Of a DNA stretch of 64,000 nt, positions 47,354 to 56,760 are shown one piece after another. The stretch covers positions 2,108,001 through 2,172,000 of the forward strand of contig NZ_CP014579.1 in the NCBI RefSeq assembly GCF_001634365.1, in the 5' to 3' direction. This DNA is from Paraburkholderia phytofirmans OLGA172 (GTDB lineage Bacteria; Pseudomonadota; Gammaproteobacteria; Burkholderiales; Burkholderiaceae). Made by a program: the position numbers and the translations under genes. Numbering within the stretch: position 1 is the stretch's first letter; every line of letters begins with the position of its first letter. The notes under the pieces are model-generated. The model was not told where the DNA came from and searched no databases. It saw nothing but the letters and a program-made list of their open reading frames with translations.

Positions 47354-48334
47354 GTGGGCACACACGTCAGTCTTGATCATTTCCCCGCTGAGAGCCGGTT
47401 TCATCATTTTCGCGACATCGTGAACAGGTTATACGTTCCGGTCACTGTTACCAGCGAAGCACCCGAAGCGTTCCGCTACTCGCGTAGTGAAAAATTGCTT
47501 GGTGATCTGTCGTTCGTGTCGGGGATGATGACCAAAGTAATGTTCACGCGAACCGCGCGGGATGTTGTCCGCGCGGAATGCGACGGCAATATGAAACTGG
47601 TCGTACCCCTGGCGGGTTCAGTTGTGTTTCGTCAGAACAAACGCGAAGCGCTGGTTAAGCCCGGCCAATTTTATCTCGACGATCCGACTCGCCCCTACGA
47701 GAAACGGGTCATCGATAGCCTGACCTATCTTACGGTTAACTTTCCGCGCGATGCCGTCGCGTTGAGGCTTGGCGACCTGGATTCAATACTCGCAATCGGA
47801 TTTGGGACGGAGTTGCCCCATAGCAGGTTGGCGAGAGATTTCCTGCTGAGCATAGCGTCGGTATGGGACAGCATCGAAGATACATCAGCTGCGCATCTCA
47901 GTTCGGTTGCGTCAGACCTGATCATGGCGGCCCTGTGGGAGCGATGCGATCCAACGAATACTCCGCAGAGCATCTACAGGTCAGCGCAATTTCAACAGGC
48001 CAGGGCGTTCATCGACGCTCACCTCGATGACGCACGTCTTTCGCCCGGCATGATTGCCACCACACTTGGTGTTTCAACTCGCTATTTACGCTACCTTTTT
48101 AGCGAGCAACGGTTTTCCTACCGCCGCTATGTCCTTGCGCAGAGACTGGCTCGTTGCGCGAAAGATCTTGGCGATCCACGCCTCGCCCATCGTACGATTA
48201 CAGCGGTCGCCTACTCATGGGCATTTTTCGACAGCGCGCATTTCAGTCGAACGTTCAAGATGGCGTTTGGGATGTCGCCTCGTGCCTATCGTGCATTGAA
48301 ACTGCCTGGGAATGTCGAGCACAACGGCGCATAG
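47354..48334 (+). CDS. AraC-family transcriptional regulator
   Basis: 326 residues from GTG 47354 (AGAGGA upstream). N-terminal region resembles the AraC-binding-like ligand domain (about 20-190). C-terminal AraC/XylS DNA-binding domain: first helix-turn-helix LSPGMIATTLGVSTRYLRYL, second HRTITAVAYSWAFFDSAHFS, closing FKMAFGMSPRAYRAL. Located about 220 bp before the first small ORF of the cio-emr operon in the same direction, so it is a candidate activator of it. Confidence 0.92.
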   Translation: MGTHVSLDHFPAESRFHHFRDIVNRLYVPVTVTSEAPEAFRYSRSEKLLGDLSFVSGMMTKVMFTRTARDVVRAECDGNMKLVVPLAGSVVFRQNKREALVKPGQFYLDDPTRPYEKRVIDSLTYLTVNFPRDAVALRLGDLDSILAIGFGTELPHSRLARDFLLSIASVWDSIEDTSAAHLSSVASDLIMAALWERCDPTNTPQSIYRSAQFQQARAFIDAHLDDARLSPGMIATTLGVSTRYLRYLFSEQRFSYRRYVLAQRLARCAKDLGDPRLAHRTITAVAYSWAFFDSAHFSRTFKMAFGMSPRAYRALKLPGNVEHNGA

Positions 48335-48554
48335 TTTGTTAAACCGAAAAAATAAGCAGCATATCGAAGGTTTAGATTTCTACATCACCCTCTGAAGAGC
48401 CGATCGCAGCGCGAAACTCGCCCGTGCTGTAGCTCCACCTTTAGCAGGATTCAGAAAGCACTCAGGACTTTTAAGGTCCACCTGCGTCAACATGCACTCC
48501 ATCGTGAACTTATTTGTGGTGCCGGCATCGCGCCCATTCATCGAGGAGTCTTTT

Positions 48555-48626
48555 ATGCCACACGGCTCATTTTCGCCCGTTGCCAGCGTGGTCGCGGGAT
48601 CGCGCCGCCCAGACACGCAACCATGA
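48555..48626 (+). CDS. Possible 23-residue leader ORF upstream of the cio genes
   Basis: ATG with GAGGAG seven bases upstream. Its TGA overlaps the next ATG (48623) as ATGA. Peptide MPHGSFSPVASVVAGSRRPD plus TQP has no family. The strong ribosome site and the overlap suggest it drives translational coupling of the next gene rather than having its own activity. Confidence 0.4.
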   Translation: MPHGSFSPVASVVAGSRRPDTQP

Positions 48627-48796
48627 GCGCTCTGTCCAGATCCGCGGGGCGCCTGCTGGGAGCGCTCGGCGTCGCCTTTTTCTTTTTCATCATCGGCGTG
48701 TTCGGCCAGCTCGCTTCGGTTGTCGCGCTCGCACTATTTATCGCCCTCACCCTGGCGATCTCACGGCACGGCCAAACCGAACGGAGGCAGCCGTGA
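48623..48796 (+). CDS. 57-residue membrane protein preceding cioA
   Basis: Starts in an ATGA overlap and its TGA overlaps the cioA GTG (GTGA, 48793-48796). The central part is one or two hydrophobic helices (LLGALGVAFFFFIIGVFGQL and ASVVALALFIALTLA), then a basic tail HGQTERRQP. Tight coupling to cioA suggests an accessory or assembly factor of the bd oxidase. No family recognised. Confidence 0.65.
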   Translation: MSALSRSAGRLLGALGVAFFFFIIGVFGQLASVVALALFIALTLAISRHGQTERRQP

Positions 48797-50205
48797 GCTT
48801 CGATCCCACCATCCTTGCTCGCATCCAGTTCGCGTTCACTGTCAGCTTCCACATCATCTTTCCGACGATTTCCATTGGACTTGCTGCGTTTCTGGCCATT
48901 ATGGAAGGCCTGTGGCTGAAGACCCGCGACCCGCTCTATCTGCAGATCTACCGTTTCTGGCTCGGCATCTTTGCCATGGGCTTCGGTGTGGGTGTCGTCA
49001 CCGGTATCGTCCTCTCGTTCGAATTCGGTCTCGCCTTTGCAAAGTTCGGACAGATGGCCGGCCCGGCCATCGGTCCAATGATCGGACTGGAGGTTCTCAC
49101 CTCCTTTTTCCTGGAAGCCGGGTTCCTTGGCATCATGCTGTTCGGGCTCAACCGGGTTGGACCGAAGCTCCACTTCTTCGCCACCTGCATGGTCGCGCTC
49201 GGCACCTTGCTGTCGGCATCGTGGATTCTGTCGGCCAACAGCTGGATGCAAACGCCCGACGGCATTGCGATCGAACATGGCCGGGTAGTGGTCACCGACT
49301 GGCTGAAAGTGATCGTCAACCCATCCTGGCCCTACCGCCTGCCGCACATGCTGATCGCAGCCTACATCACAGGCTCGTTCCTTGTCGCCGGCGTGGGCGC
49401 CTGGTATCTCCTGCGCGGCGAGCATCAGGCATTCGGGCGCCGGACAGTCTCGATCGGCCTCACCTTCGCCACCGTGCTGATCGGCTGCCAGGTGTTCGTC
49501 GGCGATATGCTCTACGGGAAGATGCTGGAGCATCAGCCTGCCAAGATGCAGGCTGCTGAGGGCTTCTGGGAGAAACAGTCGCAATCGCCCGAGCCCTATT
49601 ACTGGTTCATCGTCCCCGATCAGCAGAACCAGCGCAATCGCTTCGCGCTGGGCACGCCTTACCTCGGGAGCATCTGGCTGACCCACACTCTGAACGGTCG
49701 AGTCGAAGGATTGAAAAACACGCCGCGCGACCGGCAGCCGGTCATGGGCTGGGTGTTCTATGGCTTCCGGACGATGTATGGCCTCGCCATCATCATGTTC
49801 GGCTTGTGTATCGCGTCGCTGTGGCTGCGCTGGCAGGGCCGGCTCTTCACCACACGCTGGTTCCTGCGCACGCTCGTGGTGATGACGCCATCCGGCGTGA
49901 TCGCGACACTCGGCGGCTGGTACCTTGCCGAGACGGGCCGTCAGCCCTGGGTGATCTACAACATCCTGCGCACGGCCGACGCCGTCTCGCCTGTCCCGCC
50001 AAGCGTGCTACTCTCGACGCTGATCGCGTTCGTCTGCATCTACGCGCTTTTCATGACGGCTTTCCTGATCTTCACCTTCCGCATGATTCGTCGCGGCCCG
50101 CAGACGGCACCGTCTGAACCGGTGTCCACCGGCTCGCTCAAGCATGCGTTGAAGCCCGCTGTGATGGATGATCCCGCCGGCCGCAACCCGGCACCCGTGG
50201 AGTAG
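48793..50205 (+). CDS. cioA: Cyanide-insensitive cytochrome bd-type quinol oxidase subunit I
   Basis: 470 residues from GTG 48793. Haem-ligand regions: FTVSFHIIFPTIS (His 20), YRLPHMLIAAYITGSF. GRVEGLKNTP and the short region between membrane segments 6 and 7 indicate the short Q-loop (CIO) class. About nine hydrophobic segments. It reduces O2 to water with quinol electrons at the inner membrane and is relatively insensitive to cyanide. The partner subunit gene lies six bases downstream but carries a nonsense codon. Confidence 0.94.
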   Translation: MSFDPTILARIQFAFTVSFHIIFPTISIGLAAFLAIMEGLWLKTRDPLYLQIYRFWLGIFAMGFGVGVVTGIVLSFEFGLAFAKFGQMAGPAIGPMIGLEVLTSFFLEAGFLGIMLFGLNRVGPKLHFFATCMVALGTLLSASWILSANSWMQTPDGIAIEHGRVVVTDWLKVIVNPSWPYRLPHMLIAAYITGSFLVAGVGAWYLLRGEHQAFGRRTVSIGLTFATVLIGCQVFVGDMLYGKMLEHQPAKMQAAEGFWEKQSQSPEPYYWFIVPDQQNQRNRFALGTPYLGSIWLTHTLNGRVEGLKNTPRDRQPVMGWVFYGFRTMYGLAIIMFGLCIASLWLRWQGRLFTTRWFLRTLVVMTPSGVIATLGGWYLAETGRQPWVIYNILRTADAVSPVPPSVLLSTLIAFVCIYALFMTAFLIFTFRMIRRGPQTAPSEPVSTGSLKHALKPAVMDDPAGRNPAPVE

Positions 50206-50211
50206 CCCGCC

Positions 50212-51204
50212 ATGAATCTGCCGTTGCTCTCCGCGCTGTTCACCGCCTTCGCACTGTTGCTCTATGTCCTGCTGGACGGCTTCGATCTGGGCGTGGGCGC
50301 ACTGCTCCTTGCACAGTCCGACGAACGGCTGCGCGACCGCATGGTCGATTCGATCATGCCCACCTGGGACGGCAACGAAACCTAGTTGATCATGGCCGGT
50401 GTGGCGCTGCTCGCCGCCTTCCCTATCGCCTATGGCGTGCTGCTTCCGGCGTTTTATATACCGCTGATCGTCATGTTGCTCGCGCTGGGGCTGCGCGGCG
50501 TTTCGTTCGAGTTCCGCTATCAGGTCGAGCACGGCCGAAGCTTCTGGGATGTTGCGTTCGGTGTCGGCTCGATCGTGGCCGCCCTCATGCAGGGGGTGAT
50601 CGTCGGCGGACTCATCCAGGGGGTGGCCGTCGATGGTGAGCATTTCAGCGGCAGCGTATTCGATGTCTTCCAGCCCTTCCCCGCGCTGACGGCCATCACC
50701 TTGCTCGCCGGCTATGTTGTCCTTGGCGCCGGCTGGCTCCATTTGAAGGCGACCGCACCGCTGCGTGAATTTGCGCAGCGCTGCCTGCGCCTGGCGGCGC
50801 CGGCCTTTGTTTGCCTCGCGGTCGCGACCTGTGCCACTGCCGCGTGGGTTCAACCCGGCATCCGCACGGCCTGGGCGGCGCACACGATCGCGCTGACCGT
50901 GATCTCCGTTCTGTTTGCCGCCACGACTGCCGCCCTTCTGCGGGCGATCGGCGGCCGCGTCGACGGACGTCCGTTCTTTCTGGCGCTGGCTCTGTTCGTG
51001 TTGGGCTTGGCGGGCCTGGGTTTTGGCATCTTCCCGGACATCGTGCCTTTCCGTCTCACGCTCTGGGCTGCCGCATCGTCGACCCTCAGCCATGTCTTCC
51101 TACTGGTGGGCGCGCTGATTGTCACGCCGGTCGTGCTGGCTTATTCTGCCTTCGCTTACAGCACGTTTCGCGGCAAGACGCCCGAGGCGGGATGGGAAAC
51201 ATGA
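50212..51204 (+). pseudogene. cioB: CIO quinol oxidase subunit II, interrupted by an in-frame TAG
   Basis: A 330-codon frame of normal CioB length: LYVLLDGFDLGVGALLL at the start, IMAGVALLAAFPIAYGVLLP, FEFRYQ, up to PEAGWET. Codon 58 (50383-50385) is TAG in WDGNET-stop-LIMAG, where the family has Trp (DGNETWL). A single TGG to TAG change would explain it; the rest of the frame is intact, so the loss is recent, read through, or a sequence error. Without readthrough, subunit II is missing and the oxidase cannot assemble. The following gene overlaps its stop. Confidence 0.88.
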
Positions 51205-51314
51205 GCCCCCGCGCGCGACGTCTGAGCTGGTTCGGCGGTCTCTATCTGGCAGCCGTGATTACGCTGCTTCTCGTCACCGCGGTGATGCATGTGGTCTTGC
51301 GGCTCGTCACGTGA
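51201..51314 (+). CDS. DUF2474-type small subunit of the CIO oxidase
   Basis: 37 residues, start overlapping the cioB stop (ATGA). One membrane helix: SWFGGLYLAAVITLLLVTAV, preceded by a basic MSPRARRL. Position and pattern match the DUF2474 proteins that follow cioAB, functional counterparts of CydX. Confidence 0.72.
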   Translation: MSPRARRLSWFGGLYLAAVITLLLVTAVMHVVLRLVT

Positions 51315-51347
51315 TCGCCACCTGTCAAATACGGATAGGCCGTTGCA

Positions 51348-52964
51348 ATGAGTGACACTGCCCTGCCGACCTCGATGCCGGCTTCGCCTTCGCCTCCGCC
51401 CATGGCGGCACTCACCATGTCGCCGGCGCATACGCGCCTTCTGCTCATGGGCCTTGGTCTCGCGACCGGGATGGAGTTCTATACGTTCGACAGCATGAAC
51501 CTGGTGCTGGCCGATCTGACCGGCACGCTAGGCGTATCGGCAGACGAAGCAAGCTGGCTGCTGACGGTCTACAGCTGCGCGCTGTTTCTCGGCGTACCTG
51601 TCTCGGTCTGGATGGCCGGGCACTACGGCTACAAACGCTTCCTAATCTCGACCATCGTCGTGTTCGCGATCGCATCGATGGGTTGTGCGATATCCCCGAA
51701 TCTCGACTCGATGCTGATCTGGCGCGCCATCCAGGGGCTGGCCGGGGCCGGCCTGGTCGTATGGTGGCGCGCGAGCATCTACGTACTGATGCCCAAACCC
51801 CAGCGCAGTCCGTCATTGATGAAGGCATCCACGTTGCTCTATCTGTCCAGCGCTGCGGGGCTTCTGGTCAGCGGCTATATCACGGACCATTTCAACTGGC
51901 GGCTGATCTTTCTGCCGAATCTGTTGTACGCGGCCGGCGCGATATGGCTGCTGGCCCGCTACTTTCCGACACTTCCGCCCCCCGCCTCCGACCGCGTGAT
52001 CCAAACCGATTGGCTCGGTATTGTCCTCCTCGCAACGGCGCTGATTTCGCTTCAGATCATCCTCAACCGCGGTGAAATCGACGACTGGTTCGGATCCTTC
52101 CATATTCGCCTGCTAGCCTGGACGGGCGGTGCGGCTCTGCTTCTCTTCATTGTCTGGCAGGCGAGTCCGGCGAATCGAACGCCGCTCCTCTGGCTCGGTC
52201 TGCTGCGTGACCGCTACGTATTGTCGTCCGCGCTGATTGCTGTCTTCACCGGCATGATCCTGTCGGGCAGCCTGTTCGTTCTGCCCGAGTTTCTGCGCAA
52301 TCTTTCAACCCATACCCATAGCGCGACCCAGACCGGACAGATCATTTGCGTCTATGCGTTGACCGCGGCGGCCATCCGGCCGCTCATGGTCGGTCTTATC
52401 GCGCGAATCGGCCAACGCAAAACGATCGTGATTGCGCTCGTCATGCTGATCGCGTCGATGGTCCTGTTCAATCGGCTGCTGACGACGGACACACCCGGCT
52501 ATTACTACGTTGTTCCGCTGATTCTTTACGCCTGCTGCCTGTCGCCATTGTTGCCCGCAGTGGGCAGCGGCACGGTAGCGAGAATCGAGCAGAACAAGCT
52601 GCTCGACGGCGTCTCCCTTTACATGACCTTCAGGCAGTTCGGCGCGTCGCTCGGGGTCGCGCTGCTGACCATTCTCATCGGGCATCGCGAGACACTTCAT
52701 TCATCGCGCCTGTTCGAACATCTGCGCCATGACAATCCAGGTACGCAAGACTGGCTCGCGTCGGTAAGCGCAACGTTGGTCGCGCGCGGCGGTTATTCTC
52801 CATTCGAGAGCCAGCGCGCAGCGGTAAGAATTCTCGCCGAAGCAGGCGCGCACCAGGCGGCCACGCTCGCCTATGCGGACGCTTTCGCCTTCATGGCGGC
52901 GGTCGGTGTCATCGCACTGTGCCTCGTCCCCATCATTCCGCCGACCCCGGTAGTCAAAAAATAA
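51348..52964 (+). CDS. emrB: DHA2-type MFS multidrug exporter (EmrB-like)
   Basis: 538 residues, about 14 membrane segments. The A-type motif between segments 2 and 3 is diverged (WMAGHYGYKRFLIST). WRAIQGLAGAGLVVWWRASI and DHFNWRLIFLPNLL are typical of the DHA2/EmrB branch. It starts 33 bases after the DUF2474 gene and is followed by EmrA- and OprM-type genes, so it should form a tripartite pump across both membranes. Confidence 0.91.
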   Translation: MSDTALPTSMPASPSPPPMAALTMSPAHTRLLLMGLGLATGMEFYTFDSMNLVLADLTGTLGVSADEASWLLTVYSCALFLGVPVSVWMAGHYGYKRFLISTIVVFAIASMGCAISPNLDSMLIWRAIQGLAGAGLVVWWRASIYVLMPKPQRSPSLMKASTLLYLSSAAGLLVSGYITDHFNWRLIFLPNLLYAAGAIWLLARYFPTLPPPASDRVIQTDWLGIVLLATALISLQIILNRGEIDDWFGSFHIRLLAWTGGAALLLFIVWQASPANRTPLLWLGLLRDRYVLSSALIAVFTGMILSGSLFVLPEFLRNLSTHTHSATQTGQIICVYALTAAAIRPLMVGLIARIGQRKTIVIALVMLIASMVLFNRLLTTDTPGYYYVVPLILYACCLSPLLPAVGSGTVARIEQNKLLDGVSLYMTFRQFGASLGVALLTILIGHRETLHSSRLFEHLRHDNPGTQDWLASVSATLVARGGYSPFESQRAAVRILAEAGAHQAATLAYADAFAFMAAVGVIALCLVPIIPPTPVVKK

Positions 52965-52975
52965 GGAGCGCGGCC

Positions 52976-53032
52976 ATGCAAACCCTGTCTGTTCCAAACC
53001 CTATCCACTCGCCCGACCGGAGGCAGCGATGA
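52976..53032 (+). CDS. Possible 18-residue leader ORF between emrB and emrA
   Basis: ATG with GGAG a few bases upstream. Its TGA overlaps the emrA ATG (ATGA at 53029-53032). The peptide MQTLSVPNPIHSPDRRQR is not recognisable. The arrangement repeats that upstream of cioA (48555-48626), so a coupling role is suggested. Weak evidence otherwise. Confidence 0.35.
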   Translation: MQTLSVPNPIHSPDRRQR

Positions 53033-54150
53033 GCGAAGCGCCACCGGTTCAAAAGCCGGCCCCCACGCCGCCCTCCGCGATTGCGCCTCCGGCGCCCCCG
53101 CTGCCTGACAATCGACGCTGGCTGATCCTCGGCCTGCTTGCGCTGATCGTCCTGCTGGCGATCGCCGCGTATTTTCTGGTGCCAGGCCTGTACGAGAAGC
53201 AGACAGACGACGCCTATATCGACGCGCATCTGGTCTCGGTCATCCCCAAGGTCCCGGCTTATGTGCAAACCCTTCATGTCAACGACAACAGCAAGGTCAC
53301 AGCCGGCGATCTCCTCGTCGAACTCGACCCGCGCGACTATGTCGTTCAGGTGGATCTGGCGCGCGCCAATGTCGCAGCGACCGTTGGCAAGCTGGAGGAG
53401 GCGCGCAATCAGGTCGCGGTGGCCGACGCCAATATCGGCCAGCAAAGGGCGGAACTTGACGTTGCCCGCGCGAATGCGAAACTGGCCGTCGCCAATCTGG
53501 CGCGGCTGCAATCCGTCTCCGATGTGCGCGCCGTGTCATCGGAGCGCGTCGATGAGGGGAAGGCGGCCGCTGACGGGACACGGGCTTCCGTGACTGCGGC
53601 CCAGGTCAAGGTCGATGCATCACAGGCGCAAGCGACGCTTGCACGCGCCCAGGTGAAAACGGCCCAGGCTTCGGTCGCTCAGGCTCAAGCCATGCTCGCG
53701 CAAGCGACGCTCAACCTCTCGTACACGAAGATCTATGCAACCGAGTCCGGCAGCGTCGCAAACAAGAGCGTCGAACAGGGTAACTTTGTGCAGCCCGGAC
53801 AAACGCTATTGTCGGTGGTCCCGGACAAGCTCTATGTGATTGCGAACTACAAGGAAACGCAATTGACCCACGTTAGACCCGGCCAGTCAGTCACGATCCT
53901 CGTCGACGCGTTTCCGGATTTGCGGCTGCGCGGCCATGTCGACAGCATCCAGCGCGGGACCGGCTCGCACTTCGCGCTTCTACCACCGGAAAATGCAACG
54001 GGTAATTTCGTGAAGGTGGTGCAGCGCGTGCCGGTGAAAATCGAACTCGACAACCCTGGGGAAGCCCTTAAATTGATCTCGCCAGGCATGTCTGTCGAAA
54101 CGGAAATCTTCGTCAGGGAGCGCCCGGCATGGCTCGGCTTCGGGAACTAG
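53029..54150 (+). CDS. emrA: HlyD/EmrA-type membrane-fusion protein
   Basis: 373 residues. Pro-rich cytoplasmic start, one anchor helix (WLILGLLALIVLLAIAAYFL), then the YIDAHLVSVIPKVPAYV beta motif and half-lipoyl segments (VTAGDLLVELDPRDY; IYATESGSVANKSVEQGNFV), a long Ala/Gln-rich coiled coil between them (residues about 105-225), and the C-terminal beta-barrel with QLTHVRPGQSVTI. It links the inner-membrane exporter to the outer-membrane channel. Its 3' end overlaps the next gene by 22 bases. Confidence 0.93.
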   Translation: MSEAPPVQKPAPTPPSAIAPPAPPLPDNRRWLILGLLALIVLLAIAAYFLVPGLYEKQTDDAYIDAHLVSVIPKVPAYVQTLHVNDNSKVTAGDLLVELDPRDYVVQVDLARANVAATVGKLEEARNQVAVADANIGQQRAELDVARANAKLAVANLARLQSVSDVRAVSSERVDEGKAAADGTRASVTAAQVKVDASQAQATLARAQVKTAQASVAQAQAMLAQATLNLSYTKIYATESGSVANKSVEQGNFVQPGQTLLSVVPDKLYVIANYKETQLTHVRPGQSVTILVDAFPDLRLRGHVDSIQRGTGSHFALLPPENATGNFVKVVQRVPVKIELDNPGEALKLISPGMSVETEIFVRERPAWLGFGN

Positions 54151-55658
54151 CAGCAGCGCAGCCGGCGAGCCATCATCATGCGCGGCGACGGCGTATCGCC
54201 ATACTTGCTGCTACCGTCGCTGCATCGGCTGGACTCCTCGCGGCTTGCACCATGGGGCCCGACTATGTGCCGCCAAAGCCAGCGATGCCTGCAAGCTTTA
54301 CGGAACATACCGGAGCGGCAACGAGCGCGGTCAAAGGACCGCAAACCTCGGACGACGCCTAGTGGAAAAGCTTTGGCGACGCAACGCTCGATTCGTTGAT
54401 GGCCGACGCGCTGCAATCCGCGCCCGACCTGGCCGTTGCCCAGGCGCGCATAAGCGAAGCGCGAGCCTTGCGCGGCATCGCCGGAGCAGACCAATACCCA
54501 ACCGCCGACGTCGGCGCCAAATACGATCGCACGCATGGTAGCGCCAATGTGCCGGTTGGCGTGCCGCCCGGCGGCCTCGGTCCGGGCGCTAACGGCAATC
54601 TATGGCAGGCCGGTTTCGATGCTTCGTGGGAGATCGACGTATTCGGCGGCAAACGTCGCGGCGTCGAGGCAGCCGATGCGTCGTATCAGGCCACCGTAGC
54701 CGACCTTGGCGACGTCGAGTTGACATTGCTCGCGGAGGTCGCGCGCAACTACATCGAGTTACGCGGCGTGCAGCGGCAACTGGCCGTCGCGCGCAACACT
54801 TTGTCCATTCAGAATGACTCGCTGTCGCTGACCCGGTCGCAGTTCGACGCGGGCCTCGCGTCGCGCCTCGATGTACTGCGTGCGCAGGCTCAAGTCTCCG
54901 ATACGGAAGCCGCCGTCCCGACATCCGAGGCAGACGAACGCGCGTCCATTTATCACATTGGCGCGCTGATCGGGCATCCGCCGGAACAACTGCTTGCCCA
55001 ACTGGATACGCCACAAGCGATTCCTTTGGCAGTCGTAGACGTGCCTGTCGGCCTCCCGTCCGACCTTCTGCGCCGCCGGCCGGATATCCGGGCGGCCGAA
55101 CGCCGGATTGCCGCCGCGAACGCCCGTATCGGCGTCGCTCAGGCCGATCTCTATCCGCACTTCTCGCTGACTAGCGTTGCGGGGCTGGAGAGTCTGAACG
55201 CATCGACGTTTCTCACCGCGCCGAGCCGCTATTTCTCGATCGGTCCGAACATCAGCTGGCTCATATTCGATGCGGGTAAGGTCCGCTTCGAGATGCGCGC
55301 CGAAGAGGCGCGGACCGATCAAGCCGCGGCCGTATACCAGCGGACAGTTCTCGGAGCGTTGCGCGATGTCGAGACTGCGCTCGTATCTTATGCGCAGTCA
55401 CAAGTGCGGCATGAGCGGCTGACTGCCGAGGTCACCGCCGACCGCGAGGCTGTGTGTATCGCGACGCGGCTCTACCGGCAGGGGCTCAATGACTTCCTCT
55501 CCGTGCTGGACGCCGAACGCTCGTTGTACGCCGCCGACGACAAGCTGGCGCAAAGCGATCGCGATACGGCGCTTGCGCTCGTCGCGCTTTACAAAGCGCT
55601 GGGTGGCGGCTGGCAGGAGGCAACCGACGCCTCCCACGTCGCCACGCAGCAACCCTGA
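54129..55658 (+). pseudogene. NodT/OprM-type outer-membrane efflux lipoprotein, interrupted by an in-frame TAG
   Basis: A 509-codon frame: signal peptide with lipobox LLAAC (Cys 40), CTMGPDYVPP, a TAG at codon 78 (54360-54362), then WKSFGDATLDSLM, the long coiled-coil repeats (SEARALRGIAGAD, LLAEVARNYIELRG, LRRRPDIRAAERRIAAANAR, DFLSVLDAERSLYAADD). Family members have WWKSFGD here, so the TAG replaces a Trp. Everything after it stays in frame. As with cioB, one base change would restore the gene. Without readthrough the pump lacks its outer-membrane channel. Confidence 0.87.
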
Positions 55659-56760
55659 AGCTCAGGAAAGCGCGTGCGCACAGGCAGCAGGAGTGAGAGT
55701 GCGTCGGTTAGCCGCCCCTCCACGGCAAGCCCGTTCGCGAGGCCGCCCGCAGCGCGTAGCTCGAGAGCCCCCGTACCTTGTCGGCGGCCCGATTCCAACC
55801 CGGCCCGAAACCACGTTCCTGCATCGCCGCCCCCTCCTGTCATCTGAACGATCACGCCCTTGACCCGGCAAATCTCCGCGTAGTACCAACGCTCCCCGGT
55901 CCGCTCGCAATGTCGCAACGCCTCGTTGATCGCCGTCATCGCCTCGTCAAAACGTCCGCAATCCGCCTGTGCCTGCGCGAACCGGCAAAGGAGAAACGTC
56001 AACGGCGCCAGAAAACCCGTCTCGCGTAGTTTGTCGATCGCCAAACGAAACTGGGCAAGCCGTTGCCGATGCTCACCCGCCATGACGGAAAACAGATACT
56101 CCTCGTAACAGGAACAGGCACTCAGCCAGACCGAAAAGCCCACCCGGGAAGAAATGTCCCGCAGCTTCGCGAGCGCTCTGGCCGCGATATCGCGTTCGTC
56201 CATCAAGAGCGCGATCGGCACTAGCGCTTCGACCAGCACATAACACGTCACCATCTCATGTGCGTAGTCCTCGGCCGCCTTGGCGGTAGTCTCAGCCAGC
56301 CGCAATGCCCGCTCCGTCTCCCCTTGAACCCACAGGACCCGCGCCAGTGTCGCGCGAGCGACGATGCCATGATCAATCCGGAAACCGAGTGTGTTCCAGC
56401 GGTGCACGGCAGGAACATAAGTGTTAAGCATTCCTTCAAGCTGCTCGCGGGCCGCTGCCTGTTCTCCTGCGGAATGCAGCACGATGCCTTCAATACGGCG
56501 CCCGATCACCCTATTGGTCGTATCGCCGTGCTGCTGTGCACGCGTATTGAAGCGGTGGGTGAGCAGAAGCACGTCGTGCGCTTCACCGCCGTACTGGTGC
56601 GCATTCCAGAGCCCCCGACAAGGCTCGGGATTCGAAGTCCGTATCGCCGACGGCGATCGCCAGCGACAATACGTTGGACCACGTGTCCCAGTTAACCCTA
56701 ACTACTGGAAAAGTTCGACGACGTTCAATTACCCTGAGCGGGACACCGATTGCATCAGAA
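55589..56760 (-). pseudogene. C-terminal remnant of a winged-helix/NTPase/TPR regulator
   Basis: The uninterrupted part (327 codons, up to 56572) matches the helical repeats of the regulators at 34391, 37469 and 44199: ATLARVLWVQGETERALRLA, CYVLVEALVPIALLMDERD, GERWYYAEICRVKGVI. Upstream, the homologous VLSLAIAVGDTDFESRAL continues in another frame after an apparent one-base insertion near 56630 and a Trp-to-Ser change. The winged helix and NTPase are absent. The end overlaps the 3' end of the efflux gene on the opposite strand. Confidence 0.78.

Noticed and set aside
48553..49686. 377-codon open frame on the minus strand
   Set aside because: Lies entirely opposite cioA; polar, no motifs, and typical of antisense frames in high-GC genes.
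50008..51093. 361-codon open frame on the minus strand
   Set aside because: Antisense to cioB and the end of cioA, rich in Gln/Arg/Gly without any domain.
52954..53511. 185-codon open frame on the minus strand
   Set aside because: Antisense to the N-terminal half of emrA.
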